Source of the DNA: Sutcliffiella horikoshii | Lineage (GTDB): Bacteria > Bacillota > Bacilli > Bacillales > Bacillaceae_I | Direction of reading: 5' to 3' | Assembly (NCBI RefSeq): GCF_020524325.1 | Contig: NZ_JAIVKY010000012.1 | Coordinates: 1 to 64,000 of the forward strand | Length of the DNA stretch: 64,000 nucleotides | In this document: positions 53,280 through 61,330 of the stretch, piece after piece | Numbering within the stretch: position 1 is the first letter of the stretch | Layout of the letters: each line of letters starts with the position of its first letter | Made by a program: the position numbers and the translations under genes | The notes under the pieces: model-generated | Database searches by the model: none | Told to the model about the DNA's origin: nothing | Seen by the model: the letters and a program-made list of their open reading frames with translations, nothing else

Positions 53280-54402
53280 CCTTCGGAATATAGCTTGTGT
53301 TTTAATGACGTTGTTACTTTTGACAGGATGCTGGGATCAACGTTTATTAAAAGATTTAAAATTAGTTTTTACCGTCGCATTTGATGCAGGAGAAGGAGAT
53401 GAAATCATTTCTCATGTTGCCATCCGTGAAACTGAAAAGTTAAGTGTCGGAGGAAAACCTGGGCAAGCAACAGTGGCAGTGGTAGAAGGTAAAGGAATAA
53501 CATTAAGGGACACTCGATTAAGTTTAAATAAACGTACTCCTGGAGAATTTTCACCTAGTAAAATGAGAGTGTATTTAATGGGGGAAGAACTTGCCCAAGA
53601 AGATATCTATTCCATCCTTGATATTTTATATCGTGATCCTAAAGCTCCCCTCGGTGCAAAACTAGCCATCGTGGAAGGAAAAGCAGAAGACATCATTCAC
53701 ATGAAAACAATTAAAGAAACCTTATTAACAGAAGCTATTTCAGATCTATTGATAACGGCAGAGGACAATACCATCATCGTAAATGAAACGGTCCAAACTG
53801 TTTGTCCAATCATGTTTGATCCAAGTGCAGACTTTTCCCTACCTGTAATAAAAGAAGTTGAGACCCATGATATTGAGGTTATTGGTATGGGATTAATCAG
53901 CGACAGAACCTATACAGGAGTAACGCTTGACACTGAACATTCAACCAACTTACTTTTGCTTGCGAATAAAAAGGAGAAAATAGCTCAAGTGAATATGATG
54001 GTCCATCCAGAAGAGGAAAATCCTCAGAATCGTTATATGACCTTAAGTATTTCAAAAGCTAAAAGTAAAATAAAGACAACCGTAAACTCCCCTACCGATA
54101 TCCAAGTAACGATAGAGATGAAAGTAAAGGGTGCCATTGCAGAGTATCCAAAAAATCATCTAGTGGATAAGAGTAAGGTGAAAGAACTTGAGGAAAAAGC
54201 AGCACAATATTTGACCAGTCAATCAGAAGAAGTGATAAAGATCATTCAAGATGCCAATAGCGATGTATTAAGAATCGGCCAGCAAATTAAGGTCCATCAC
54301 AATACAACATGGAAAGATATTAAGTGGCGAGAAGTGTATCCGACAATTGAAATTGTTCCGAATGTGACGGTGGAAATAACAGGCACCGGTATTATTAACT
54401 AG
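53266..54402 (+). CDS. GerA-family spore germination lipoprotein subunit C
   Basis: A 378-residue Ger(x)C lipoprotein. The lipobox is LLTGCWDQR, with WD after the cysteine as in GerAC. The three-domain body contains SPSKMRVYLMGEELAQEDIYSILDILYRD (by eye) and GTGII at the C-terminus. It is anchored on the outer face of the spore inner membrane. GGGGG lies before the ATG, and the overlap with subunit B indicates coupling. The operon is followed by the IS-disrupted repeat. Confidence 0.95.
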   Translation: MSRRNLRNIACVLMTLLLLTGCWDQRLLKDLKLVFTVAFDAGEGDEIISHVAIRETEKLSVGGKPGQATVAVVEGKGITLRDTRLSLNKRTPGEFSPSKMRVYLMGEELAQEDIYSILDILYRDPKAPLGAKLAIVEGKAEDIIHMKTIKETLLTEAISDLLITAEDNTIIVNETVQTVCPIMFDPSADFSLPVIKEVETHDIEVIGMGLISDRTYTGVTLDTEHSTNLLLLANKKEKIAQVNMMVHPEEENPQNRYMTLSISKAKSKIKTTVNSPTDIQVTIEMKVKGAIAEYPKNHLVDKSKVKELEEKAAQYLTSQSEEVIKIIQDANSDVLRIGQQIKVHHNTTWKDIKWREVYPTIEIVPNVTVEITGTGIIN

Positions 54403-54442
54403 TTAAATTTAAAAAACCGCCTGTTCCTTCTTTAGCATAAAA

Positions 54443-54526
54443 CTTTAGTTAGTGGTTAATCGCCGCTGTTCCTTTACGCAAATGGCTTCGCTTTCCGCGG
54501 GACGGTGTTTGAGCCTCCTCACTTCG
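54443..54526 (-). repeat. Type A repeat, minus orientation, left part (split by IS)
   Basis: Flank CTTTAGTTAGTGGTTAATCG and the first half of a type A copy up to CTCACTTCG, where the insertion begins. The rest resumes at 55973. Confidence 0.9.
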
Positions 54527-54581
54527 TACGCTGCACCCCTATTGTTGGACACCTCATCTAACAATAGGAGGTGTAGTCCAA

Positions 54582-55100
54582 ATGACTATATTCACTAAGG
54601 AGGAAAAACTCCTTGCCGCAAGACGTTACTTGGATGAATTATATAGTTACCGCGAATTAGCTAACCAACTTGGAGTAGACGACTCTGTACTCCGATATTG
54701 GGTGATGTTAGTAAAGCACCACGGTGACCAAGCATTTGTGTTTCCCTATACAAACTATTCGCCAGCCTTTAAACTGAGGGTAATTCAATTTATAAAGGAA
54801 TCGAATTATTCTATTCGAGAGGCGTCGGCGATTTTCCACATCCCAGATTCTTGTATGGTTCGTAGGTGGAAACGTAAGTGGGAGACATGTGGAGATGCCG
54901 CCTTTAATCCAAAAGAAAAGAGGCCATCTACTATGACTTCCAAACACAATAAAACATCCAATAACGACAAAGCTACCAACCCTTCCATCGAAGAGTTGAA
55001 AAAAGAATTAGAATATCTTCGTATGGAGAATGCGTATTTAAAAAAGCTGAAAGCCTTAGTTCAGGAAGAGAAGTCACCAAAGAAATTAAAGCGAAAGTAA
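54582..55100 (+). CDS. IS3-family transposase OrfA
   Basis: 172 residues with two helix-turn-helix segments (RRYLDELYSYRELANQLGVDDSVLRYW and SNYSIREASAIFHIPDSCMVRRW, by eye) that bind the IS ends, and a C-terminal leucine-zipper-like segment (IEELKKELEYLRMENAYLKKL). AGGAGG precedes the ATG at 54582. Near its end lies the slippery A6G run, from which OrfAB is made. Confidence 0.93.
   Translation: MTIFTKEEKLLAARRYLDELYSYRELANQLGVDDSVLRYWVMLVKHHGDQAFVFPYTNYSPAFKLRVIQFIKESNYSIREASAIFHIPDSCMVRRWKRKWETCGDAAFNPKEKRPSTMTSKHNKTSNNDKATNPSIEELKKELEYLRMENAYLKKLKALVQEEKSPKKLKRK
55040..55046 (+). other. Programmed -1 frameshift site (A AAA AAG)
   Basis: A-AAA-AAG in the correct phase of orfA (TTA AAA AAG). 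After a -1 slip the frame reads AESLSSGREVTKEIKAKV and runs without a stop into orfB, giving a full OrfAB transposase. Confidence 0.85.
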
Positions 55101-55135
55101 TATATGAACTAAGGCATGAATTTCCTGTAAATCAA

Positions 55136-55939
55136 TTGGCGAAGGTAGCTAATATATCTAGAAGCACCTACTATTTCATTGTTCGAAGCTGGGAACAACC
55201 TGACCCTGATCGTAAGTGGAAAAGACGTCTTGCTTTCATTTACCGTAAGCATCAAGGCCGTTTTGGTTATCGTCGTATTACCGATGTCCTGCAGGAAAAA
55301 GGCAATATAATTAATAAAAAGAAAGTGTACCGTATTATGAGAGAACTAGGCCTTCAATGCATCGTTAGGATGAAGAAGTACAAGTCTTATAAAGGAGAAA
55401 TAGGAAAAGCTGCGCCAAACATCTTAGACCGTAATTTTAAGGCCGATAGGCCTAATCAAAAATGGGTCACTGACGTGACAGAGTTTAAGTTGTTCGGGCA
55501 GAAATTATATCTTTCTCCTATACTTGATTTGTTTAATGGCGAGATCATAACTTACACTATTCAATCAAGGCCCACTTATGAATTAGTAGGAAACATGTTA
55601 AAACAAGGATTAGAACGGCTAAATGAAGACGATAATCTTATCCTTCACTCTGACCAAGGGTGGCATTACAGGATGCCTAAATACAAAAGGACTTTAAAGC
55701 AAAATAATATTACCCAAAGTATGTCTAGAAAAGGAAACTGTTATGACAATGCAGTAATAGAGAACTTTTTCGGAATCATGAAATCCGAATTATTGTACTT
55801 ACAAGAATTTCATAGCATCGACCATTTTAAGGAGGAGCTAGAAGAGTACATCCATTACTACAACCACCTGAGAATAAAATCAAGATTAAAACGTAAAAGC
55901 CCAGTAGCTTATCGAGCTAGTTTTGAGCAAGCTGCTTAG
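55136..55939 (+). CDS. IS3-family transposase OrfB (catalytic domain)
   Basis: At least 267 residues. An HTH_21-type region contains FIYRKHQGRFGYRRITDVL. The DDE catalytic core follows: first Asp in KWVTDVTEF, second Asp in ILHSDQGWHY, Glu in CYDNAVIENFFGIMKSEL. The C-terminal YIHYYNHLRIKSRLKRKSPVAYR is standard for IS3/IS150. No convincing own start codon signal exists; it is most likely expressed by frameshift from orfA, with the coding part beginning at about 55046. It appears intact. Confidence 0.93.
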   Translation: MAKVANISRSTYYFIVRSWEQPDPDRKWKRRLAFIYRKHQGRFGYRRITDVLQEKGNIINKKKVYRIMRELGLQCIVRMKKYKSYKGEIGKAAPNILDRNFKADRPNQKWVTDVTEFKLFGQKLYLSPILDLFNGEIITYTIQSRPTYELVGNMLKQGLERLNEDDNLILHSDQGWHYRMPKYKRTLKQNNITQSMSRKGNCYDNAVIENFFGIMKSELLYLQEFHSIDHFKEELEEYIHYYNHLRIKSRLKRKSPVAYRASFEQAA

Positions 55940-55972
55940 AAAATATGTGTCCAGTTTTAAGGGGTCAGTACA

Positions 55973-56043
55973 TTCGTTGCGGGGTCTCAATCAACCGTTC
56001 CCCCCCCCCGCAGGAGTCTACGCCATTTGCTCCAATCCACAGC
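55973..56043 (-). repeat. Type A repeat, minus orientation, right part (split by IS)
   Basis: Continues the copy interrupted at 54526: TTCGTTGCGGGGTCTCAATC to GCCATTTGCTCCAATCCACA. It includes a run of ten C (CCCCCCCCCC near 56002-56011) where other copies have five or six. Confidence 0.9.
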
Positions 56044-56310
56044 TGAAAATTACGTAAACGATACGATAATGCTTATTCTGTTTAATTGGTTAGATGCCTT
56101 TTCATATAACTTTTTGTAACATTTTCTTGCAATGAAGACAAAGTCAAAAGAAAATTTTACATCAGATTGTCTTCATCCTACATATGATAACAATCTCAAC
56201 ACAAAATCTCCTACAAGATTGTCTTCATCACATATATGAAGACAATCTTAACGGAAAATAAATCTCCAAATTGTCTTCATTAGCCCCATCTTTGATATAT
56301 GATATACCCT
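56044..56310 (+). repeat. Composite-repeat spacer, inverted copy of 7867-8132
   Basis: Nearly the same as the reverse complement of 7867-8132. It contains a perfect hairpin AAGATTGTCTTCAT-cacatat-ATGAAGACAATCTT (56215-56249) and further ATTGTCTTCAT motifs. No gene in the 55940-56485 gap. Confidence 0.9.
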
Positions 56311-56441
56311 AGTTGATTGGAGTGGAAGGCGCGCAGACGCCCGCGGGAGGAAGGGACAGGTGAGAACCCCGGAAGGCGGAGCCTGAGGAGGCTCACGGAC
56401 CGCCCGCGGGCAAGCGAAGCGCCTGGAACGGAAATCAACAG
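56311..56441 (+). repeat. Dispersed repeat, type B, plus orientation
   Basis: Full type B copy with inner stem GTGAG/CTCAC (56360-56364 and 56392-56396), apex AGGC-GGA-GCCT and outer arms GGCGC/GCGCC. It closes the A-spacer-B composite. Confidence 0.9.
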
Positions 56442-56462
56442 TACTATATGCTACCTTATTCT

Positions 56463-56504
56463 ATAAAAATAAATAGTGAGGGGCATTAGAAGCTCCTCAC
56501 TATT
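56463..56504 (-). terminator. Terminator of the hydrolase gene
   Basis: AATAGTGAGG/CCTCACTATT followed on the minus strand by TATTTTTATAG. The stop codon (56486-56488) lies in its loop. Confidence 0.85.
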
Positions 56505-57208
56505 CCTTGTACGATTCGTTCCCATTGTTCTTCTTTTGGGATGCTTGCTTCATTATCCCCTTTTTGGAGACCGTAGTCGCCAAACTGAGAATGATTTCCG
56601 CCTTGAATGATAAAGGTATACATCTGTGATGGCAGCCGTGAATCAGCATTTGTTAATTTTTCCTCATCAATGACACCATCAAGTTGAGCTTCAAAAGTAA
56701 TGACATCTCCCTTGAATGATGTTAAATCATCATCTTCTGCAGGGTATGCAGCCATTAATATCAGGCCTGTGACTTTTTCAGGGTTGTTTTTCACATAATT
56801 GGCTGCCATTGCCCCGCCAAGAGAGTGACCAGCAACCAGCCACTCCCGATCGTTATACTTCTTAATGATCTTATCTGCTTTATCCGGATTTAGTACTGCA
56901 AGATGCAAGGGCATCTTCGCGATAATAAAAGGAACTCCTTCTTCTGCCAACATTTTGCCTAATGGGGCATATGCGGCAGCTTCCACTCTTCCACCAGGAT
57001 AGAAGATGATCCCAGCTTCATCATTCTCTTCAGTTGGAAAAAATGATATCCACCCACTATTCTCTTCTACCAATACTTCTTCAGTCGATTTCATACTCTC
57101 TTGATTAACTAATTTATAAGGTGTTGCAATTAAAAAGAGACAGGCTGCAGCCGCTACACCAACAATAATCCCTAAGGTAACTAAACTGGTTTTTTGCCAT
57201 TTTTTCAT
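56486..57208 (-). CDS. Membrane-anchored alpha/beta hydrolase
   Basis: 240 residues. An uncleaved-looking N-terminal hydrophobic helix (residues 8-30) is followed by a compact alpha/beta-hydrolase domain. The nucleophile elbow is VAGHSLGGAMAANYV (Ser near 130), the acid is probably in FEAQLDGVIDEEKL, and the catalytic His in IIQGGNHSQFGDYG. The substrate is unknown; the sequence before the elbow (GIIFYPGGRVEAAAYAPLGK) is typical of Bacillus carboxylesterase-like proteins. It stands 70 bp downstream of kynB but has separate signals. Confidence 0.85.
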   Translation of the reverse strand: MKKWQKTSLVTLGIIVGVAAAACLFLIATPYKLVNQESMKSTEEVLVEENSGWISFFPTEENDEAGIIFYPGGRVEAAAYAPLGKMLAEEGVPFIIAKMPLHLAVLNPDKADKIIKKYNDREWLVAGHSLGGAMAANYVKNNPEKVTGLILMAAYPAEDDDLTSFKGDVITFEAQLDGVIDEEKLTNADSRLPSQMYTFIIQGGNHSQFGDYGLQKGDNEASIPKEEQWERIVQGIVRSF

Positions 57209-57275
57209 CTTTGTACCTCACCATAATAGATTAATGTCTATTGTATGAAAACAAAGAATGGAAAGCAAATTTCTA

Positions 57276-57902
57276 TCAATTATTTTCTAAAAGTATCGCT
57301 CTCACCGGACTTCCGTCAGCACCCTTGATTTTTAAAGGCAGGGCAATGAGCTCGTACTCTCCTTCTTTGATTTCACGTAAATCAATACCTTCTAAAATGC
57401 AAATGTTAGCTTGGTGCAAGCTATGATGGATGGGTAGCTCTTTACTATTCAAGACATCTACACTAGGAAGGTCCACACCAATTAGAGGTACATCCATTTC
57501 CCTCAACAATTCCACCACATCTAAAGAAAGGGTTGGTATTTGTTCAGGAAACTCGTCTTCCTTCCCCCATGCATCCGTTTTAAAGAGGATTCGTTTTGCA
57601 TGATGCCGACCTATAGCTTCCTCTACATGCTTCCGTTCAATTTTATGATGCCCTCTCACATCTACCACGACTGCCGGCCCCTTGAAAATAGAAAGGTTCA
57701 ATTCATGCATCCGCTTTCCCTTGTCATCAAAATGATATGGCGCATCTACATGTGTAGCTGTATGAACACTCATTTTTACGCTACCGACATTCACCGATCC
57801 CGTATGCTGCTTGGACCAGTTTACCTGATAGTGAAACGGAGTATCCCCCGGCCAAGTTGGTGTGTTCTCATTCAGTGGCCTTGATACGTCATACATTCTC
57901 AT
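57276..57902 (-). CDS. kynB: Kynurenine formamidase (arylformamidase)
   Basis: A 208-residue cyclase-family metal-dependent hydrolase that turns N-formylkynurenine into kynurenine. The family motif HTATHVDAPYHFDDKGK with metal-binding His and Asp is at about 50-65, and RILFKTDAWG and GVDLPSVD are visible. AAGGAGG precedes the ATG. It follows kynU by 12 bp, so they are one operon of the tryptophan-to-anthranilate pathway. Confidence 0.93.
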   Translation of the reverse strand: MRMYDVSRPLNENTPTWPGDTPFHYQVNWSKQHTGSVNVGSVKMSVHTATHVDAPYHFDDKGKRMHELNLSIFKGPAVVVDVRGHHKIERKHVEEAIGRHHAKRILFKTDAWGKEDEFPEQIPTLSLDVVELLREMDVPLIGVDLPSVDVLNSKELPIHHSLHQANICILEGIDLREIKEGEYELIALPLKIKGADGSPVRAILLENN

Positions 57903-57914
57903 GGTCTTTCCTCC

Positions 57915-59186
57915 TTAAGCAACTACTTCCCGTTCGTTGGAGTATTTTTCATAATGTTTTTCATCCATAATATTTCGTAGGATCTGTACCGTCTCATACA
58001 CATCTTTATAAGTAGAATACAAAGCAACTGGAGCCAGTCGGACAATATTCGGCTTACGGAAATCTGGCACCACTCCAAGCTCCTTCAATGATTTACAAAT
58101 TCGGGCTGCTTCCGGATGTTCCAAACTCACATGTCCTCCACGGCAAGCATCATCCATCGGATTTGTCAGTGTGAACCCGTATCCGGAGAGCTCTTGGTCG
58201 ATTAGTTCCATCATTACTCTCGTTTGGTGGAGTGATTTGTTCCTGATTTTCTTCATCCCAATTTCTTCAAACATCTGTAAAGAACCAAGCAACGGGGCCA
58301 TGCTGAAGATATGAGGGGTCCCAATCTGATACGCTCCACTTGTAGCTGCGGGTGTAAACGTATGCTCCATATCAAATTGCTTTTGCTTGTCAGAACCAAA
58401 CCAGCCTGTTAACCCTGGTGTTTTATCAAAGTGTTTTTCATGGACAAACAATGCCCCAACACCACCTGGACCGGCATTTAAGTATTTATAATTGCACCAA
58501 TAGGCAAAATCTACTTGCCATTGATGAAATTCATGCGGAATGGCACCCACAGAGTGACATCCATCCCATCCGACGATCACTCCCTTATCATGAGCCGCCA
58601 TTGTAATTTTTTCAATATCAAACAACTGGCCGCTTCGATATAAAACGGTAGGCAAGATGAGAATGGCTACTTCTTCATCCAGCTCTCGGATGATATCCTC
58701 TTCACAAATCGTATGACCATCCCTGCTCTTCACTCTAATGAGCTGCTCATCCGGATTAAAACCTTTCAGTTTCAAGATGCTTTGAATCGCATAAATATCG
58801 GAAGGGAAATTCAACTCATCTGCTACAATTTTAGTTCGTTTTCCTTTTGGATCGTAAAAAGTCGCAAGCAATTGATGAAGGTTTCCGGTAGTAGAACCTG
58901 TGACCATCACTTCTTCCTTTTTCGCACCAACAAGCGGCGCGCTTAACTCCCCAAGTTTTTCAGCAAAATAAAACCATGGCTCCTCACCGCTAGTCCAACC
59001 ATCTATGCCATGATTTTTCCAGGAATCTAATAAACTGAGAAGGGATGATTCTGCCCTTTTAGATAAAAGCCCCAGCGAATTTCCATCCATATAAATGGAA
59101 CCTTCTTTTATGTAAAACTCATCACGATACCTCTTTAATTCATCCTCTTCATCCCATCTATCAATCATATCCATCGTAAGTGTCAT
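57915..59186 (-). CDS. kynU: Kynureninase
   Basis: A 423-residue PLP enzyme cleaving kynurenine to anthranilate and alanine. The PLP lysine is in [22 protein letters not shown] (by eye), phosphate-binding [17 protein letters not shown] is near 100, and [11 protein letters not shown] holds the ring-stacking Asp. The start is the ATG at 59186 behind GGGGGA; a GTG one codon earlier is possible. No tryptophan 2,3-dioxygenase gene (kynA) is visible next to it, although kynA-kynU-kynB is the usual Bacillus order. Confidence 0.94.
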   Translation of the reverse strand: MTLTMDMIDRWDEEDELKRYRDEFYIKEGSIYMDGNSLGLLSKRAESSLLSLLDSWKNHGIDGWTSGEEPWFYFAEKLGELSAPLVGAKKEEVMVTGSTTGNLHQLLATFYDPKGKRTKIVADELNFPSDIYAIQSILKLKGFNPDEQLIRVKSRDGHTICEEDIIRELDEEVAILILPTVLYRSGQLFDIEKITMAAHDKGVIVGWDGCHSVGAIPHEFHQWQVDFAYWCNYKYLNAGPGGVGALFVHEKHFDKTPGLTGWFGSDKQKQFDMEHTFTPAATSGAYQIGTPHIFSMAPLLGSLQMFEEIGMKKIRNKSLHQTRVMMELIDQELSGYGFTLTNPMDDACRGGHVSLEHPEAARICKSLKELGVVPDFRKPNIVRLAPVALYSTYKDVYETVQILRNIMDEKHYEKYSNEREVVA

Positions 59187-59356
59187 CACATATCCCCCTT
59201 TGCATATCCATTACATTATCTCACTATTCAGTTAAGCGGGACAATGATTTATTATTACTTTTAGCTTAAAAGAAAGATTGATGTATAGCTGTTAATTGGA
59301 GCAATAGACGAAGACTCCAGTGGGGAAGTAACGGTAGGTTGAGACCCCGCAATGAA

Positions 59357-59575
59357 GGAAGCCACTGAAAAACTGACATCTCATGTAAATGGTGATTTCT
59401 AGCTGTTGATTGGAGCAAAAGGCGAATACTCCTGAGGGAGATAGCGCTAGGTGGAGACCCCGCAGGCGTAGCCGAGAAGGCTCCAGCAGTGCCCATAGGA
59501 AAGCGAAGCCATTTGCGGAGATCAACAGCGGTGTCCTTACTACATCTTAAACTAATGACATTTTCAGTGGCTTCC
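59357..59575. mobile_element. 219-bp MITE-like element inserted in the repeat
   Basis: Terminal inverted repeats GGAAGCCACTGAAAA (59357-59371) and TTTTCAGTGGCTTCC (59561-59575) are perfect over 15 bp and continue imperfectly (TGACAT/TGTCAT). They are flanked by AATGAA and AACGAA, a probable 6-bp target duplication with one change. There is no transposase inside; the cargo is another copy of the dispersed repeat. Confidence 0.75.
59402..59530 (+). repeat. Type A repeat carried inside the MITE-like element
   Basis: Complete copy (GTTGATTGGAGCAAAAGGCG to GCGGAGATCAACAGCG) with inner stem TGGAG/CTCCA and apex GGC-GTA-GCC. GCGCT/AGTGC replaces ACGGT/ACCGT with one G-T pair. Confidence 0.85.
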
Positions 59576-59676
59576 AACGAAGTGAGGGAGGCTCAAGCGC
59601 CGTCCCGCGGAAACGAAGCCTTTTGCGGAAATCAACAGCGGCTTTCCAAAAAAAGAGACTCTACTAATAGAGTCAC

Positions 59677-59904
59677 CTAGAGTACATTTTGAGTTAATTG
59701 ATAAAATATATCCTGCATTCTCTTTTCCGCAAGATCATTGACAATATTTCTAGTTTGCAAGGAAGGATTACCATTAATTCGGAAACTGTAGTCAAGAATT
59801 TCTGGATGCATTTCGGAATACATAAACTCAATCTTTACTTTATGTCCTTCTGATTCCATCATCAGTGTGCATACTTTGTTGCCCATAAATTCTGTGATTT
59901 TCAC
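59677..59904 (-). CDS. Hypothetical 75-residue protein
   Basis: Not recognised. A small mixed alpha/beta sequence (KITEFMGNKVCTLMMESEGHKVKIEFMYSEMHPEILDYSF by eye) with a helical C-terminus NDLAEKRMQDIFYQLTQ. The start is a GTG at 59904 with AAGGAGG 8 bp upstream; the frame continues to a TTG at 59982 with no ribosome binding site, so the shorter form is preferred. About 125 bp downstream of the DUF6241-like gene on the same strand. Confidence 0.6.
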   Translation of the reverse strand: MKITEFMGNKVCTLMMESEGHKVKIEFMYSEMHPEILDYSFRINGNPSLQTRNIVNDLAEKRMQDIFYQLTQNVL

Positions 59905-60027
59905 GACGGATTCCTCCTTCTCTCCATTCACAACACTTACTATTTCTACAGTAACGGACAAATTCCCTTTAACTTTCAGCAAATTTTTTGAATTTTTTGC
60001 AAAAAAATAAGCGGAAAAGGTATCCGC

Positions 60028-60603
60028 TTAAAAGTTCTTTTTTAGGTAGTTATTTATTCTTCTAATTTCTCGATTGTTGCCGAGTGCATGGGTGACACCC
60101 CAGATGTTTGTTTCTCCTTCTTCTTTGGTCACTTCATTGAGTGAAACGTCCAAATCATGAAAGATCCGGTGTAAGTATTTCAACGCCATTCTGTCATCAT
60201 TTCTTTCCACAAGCATGATAAGGCCATTGGCATTTTCCATGTCATTCCACACCTTTGAAGGTGCAAATCCCTCTGTTTTCATCCAGTTCACGCTGGCTTT
60301 CAGCTCTTTCCAATCATCAGATGTTTTCAAGTCGCGGAGATTGACTGTGTCAGCCCCTCCCCAACCAGTTACATTATTCAAATATTTATGTTGTTCTTTC
60401 AAGACTTCTAGTGTACTAACTTCCCTGTTTTCCTGATATAACACCGCATCTTCAAATTCTTGATGCTCTATTTCCTGCACACTTGCAAGTGTCGTGGAAG
60501 AAAATAAGGAACCACCATCTACATAATCATAATAATGATAACCAACAACCCCTATAATGGCCACCAGCATAAAAGTAGAGATAAATTTTAACAAAGTCTT
60601 CAC
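60028..60603 (-). CDS. DUF6241-like membrane-anchored protein
   Basis: 191 residues with one N-terminal hydrophobic helix (LLKFISTFMLVAIIGVVGYHYY) acting as a signal or anchor, and an extracytoplasmic part rich in charged helices (EIEHQEFEDAVLYQENREVSTLEVLKEQHKYLN by eye). The closing THALGNNREIRRINNYLKK agrees with what I recall of DUF6241. Function unknown. The start appears to be a GTG at 60603. Confidence 0.65.
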   Translation of the reverse strand: MKTLLKFISTFMLVAIIGVVGYHYYDYVDGGSLFSSTTLASVQEIEHQEFEDAVLYQENREVSTLEVLKEQHKYLNNVTGWGGADTVNLRDLKTSDDWKELKASVNWMKTEGFAPSKVWNDMENANGLIMLVERNDDRMALKYLHRIFHDLDVSLNEVTKEEGETNIWGVTHALGNNREIRRINNYLKKNF

Positions 60604-60690
60604 TCCCGATCTGTCTTGCTCTATCTAACCCTTTGCTTTGCCCTCTTGCCCGTTTATTGGTACGATAAAAGAAAAAGCCATAGGTGAGAA

Positions 60691-61302
60691 ATGATGAATA
60701 AAAAACTTATTATCTTTATTATCGTCTGTATGCTAAGTTTGTTAACAGCTTGTCAGGAACAAAAAGAAACAAACGAAGCAAATGAGGCAGGCCCATTGGA
60801 CGGATTGTTTGCAGGAAGTGAACTTTCTTATGAAGAATATACCTTCATTATGGAATATATCGTAGATCGCGCTAAAGAAATGGAAATAGAAAATAAAGAG
60901 TTGGAAAAATGGGTGATCCGCGCTATCGGTGATGAAAGGCTAATGAATAAAAGAGACCTCACCAAAGAGGAAGCCTTGGAGAAAGCAGAGTATAACCAGA
61001 AGTATTATGAAACATATATGAGTGTAGCCGAAAATAAATACAATGTGACCGTTACAGAGGAAGAACTAGATTCGTGGATATCGAAAGGGCCGGACCAGAG
61101 CGATATTCCTCAGCATAAAGCTTATGCCGAAGCTTTAGGTTTGACCCTTGAAGAATTAAACCACGATTATGATAGAGACTTATACGAGCAAACAATGGTA
61201 ATGGAAAAACTCCAACTTGTTTTACAAAAAGAATATGATACCTCTGATGTTAATGAAATAAGAGATGAATTTAATAAAGAAGTAGAGGAACAAATGAAAT
61301 AG
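60691..61302 (+). CDS. Putative lipoprotein, SurA/trigger-like helical protein
   Basis: 203 residues. A signal peptide ends in the lipobox LLTAC, and the rest is highly charged and helical. The order of helices (LTKEEALEKAEYNQKYYETYMSVAENKYNVTVTEEELDSWISKG by eye) resembles the SurA N-terminal chaperone fold, but there is no PpiC peptidyl-prolyl isomerase domain. AGGTGAG lies before the ATG (60691 or 60694). Membrane-anchored on the outside; the role is not known. Confidence 0.7.
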   Translation: MMNKKLIIFIIVCMLSLLTACQEQKETNEANEAGPLDGLFAGSELSYEEYTFIMEYIVDRAKEMEIENKELEKWVIRAIGDERLMNKRDLTKEEALEKAEYNQKYYETYMSVAENKYNVTVTEEELDSWISKGPDQSDIPQHKAYAEALGLTLEELNHDYDRDLYEQTMVMEKLQLVLQKEYDTSDVNEIRDEFNKEVEEQMK

Positions 61303-61330
61303 AACGGCCCTTATGGGACCGTTCTATTTC
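61295..61330. terminator. Shared bidirectional terminator
   Basis: GAAATAGAACGG/CCGTTCTATTTC, 12-bp perfect arms. The last codons of both convergent genes are in the arms. Confidence 0.9.

Larger units (their letters stand above)
54527..55972 (+). mobile_element. IS3-family (IS150-like) insertion sequence, 1446 bp
   Basis: Imperfect terminal inverted repeats: the right end reads inward TGTACTGACCCCTTAAAACT, the left end TACGCTGCACCCCTATTGTT, both leading to GGACA. TTCGT (54523-54527, with the last base ambiguous) recurs at 55973-55977, a 4-5 bp target duplication. Removing the element restores the type A repeat core CTCACTTCGTTGCGGGG found in other copies, so insertion was clean and recent. 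It carries overlapping orfA and orfB with a frameshift site. Confidence 0.95.
59286..59635 (+). repeat. Type A repeat split by a small inserted element
   Basis: The left half is 59286-59356 (AATTGGAGCAATAGACG ... GAGACCCCGCAATGAA) and the right half 59576-59635 (AACGAAGTGAGGGAGGCTC ... GCGGAAATCAACA). Joining the halves at the shared AA(T/C)GAA gives a normal type A core. With the inner copy, it fills the 59187-59676 gap. Confidence 0.85.

Noticed and set aside
59266-59577. Minus-strand frames of 77-103 codons through the repeats
   Set aside because: They run across the repeat copies and the inserted element, use the GC-rich repeat arms as codons and have no translation signal.
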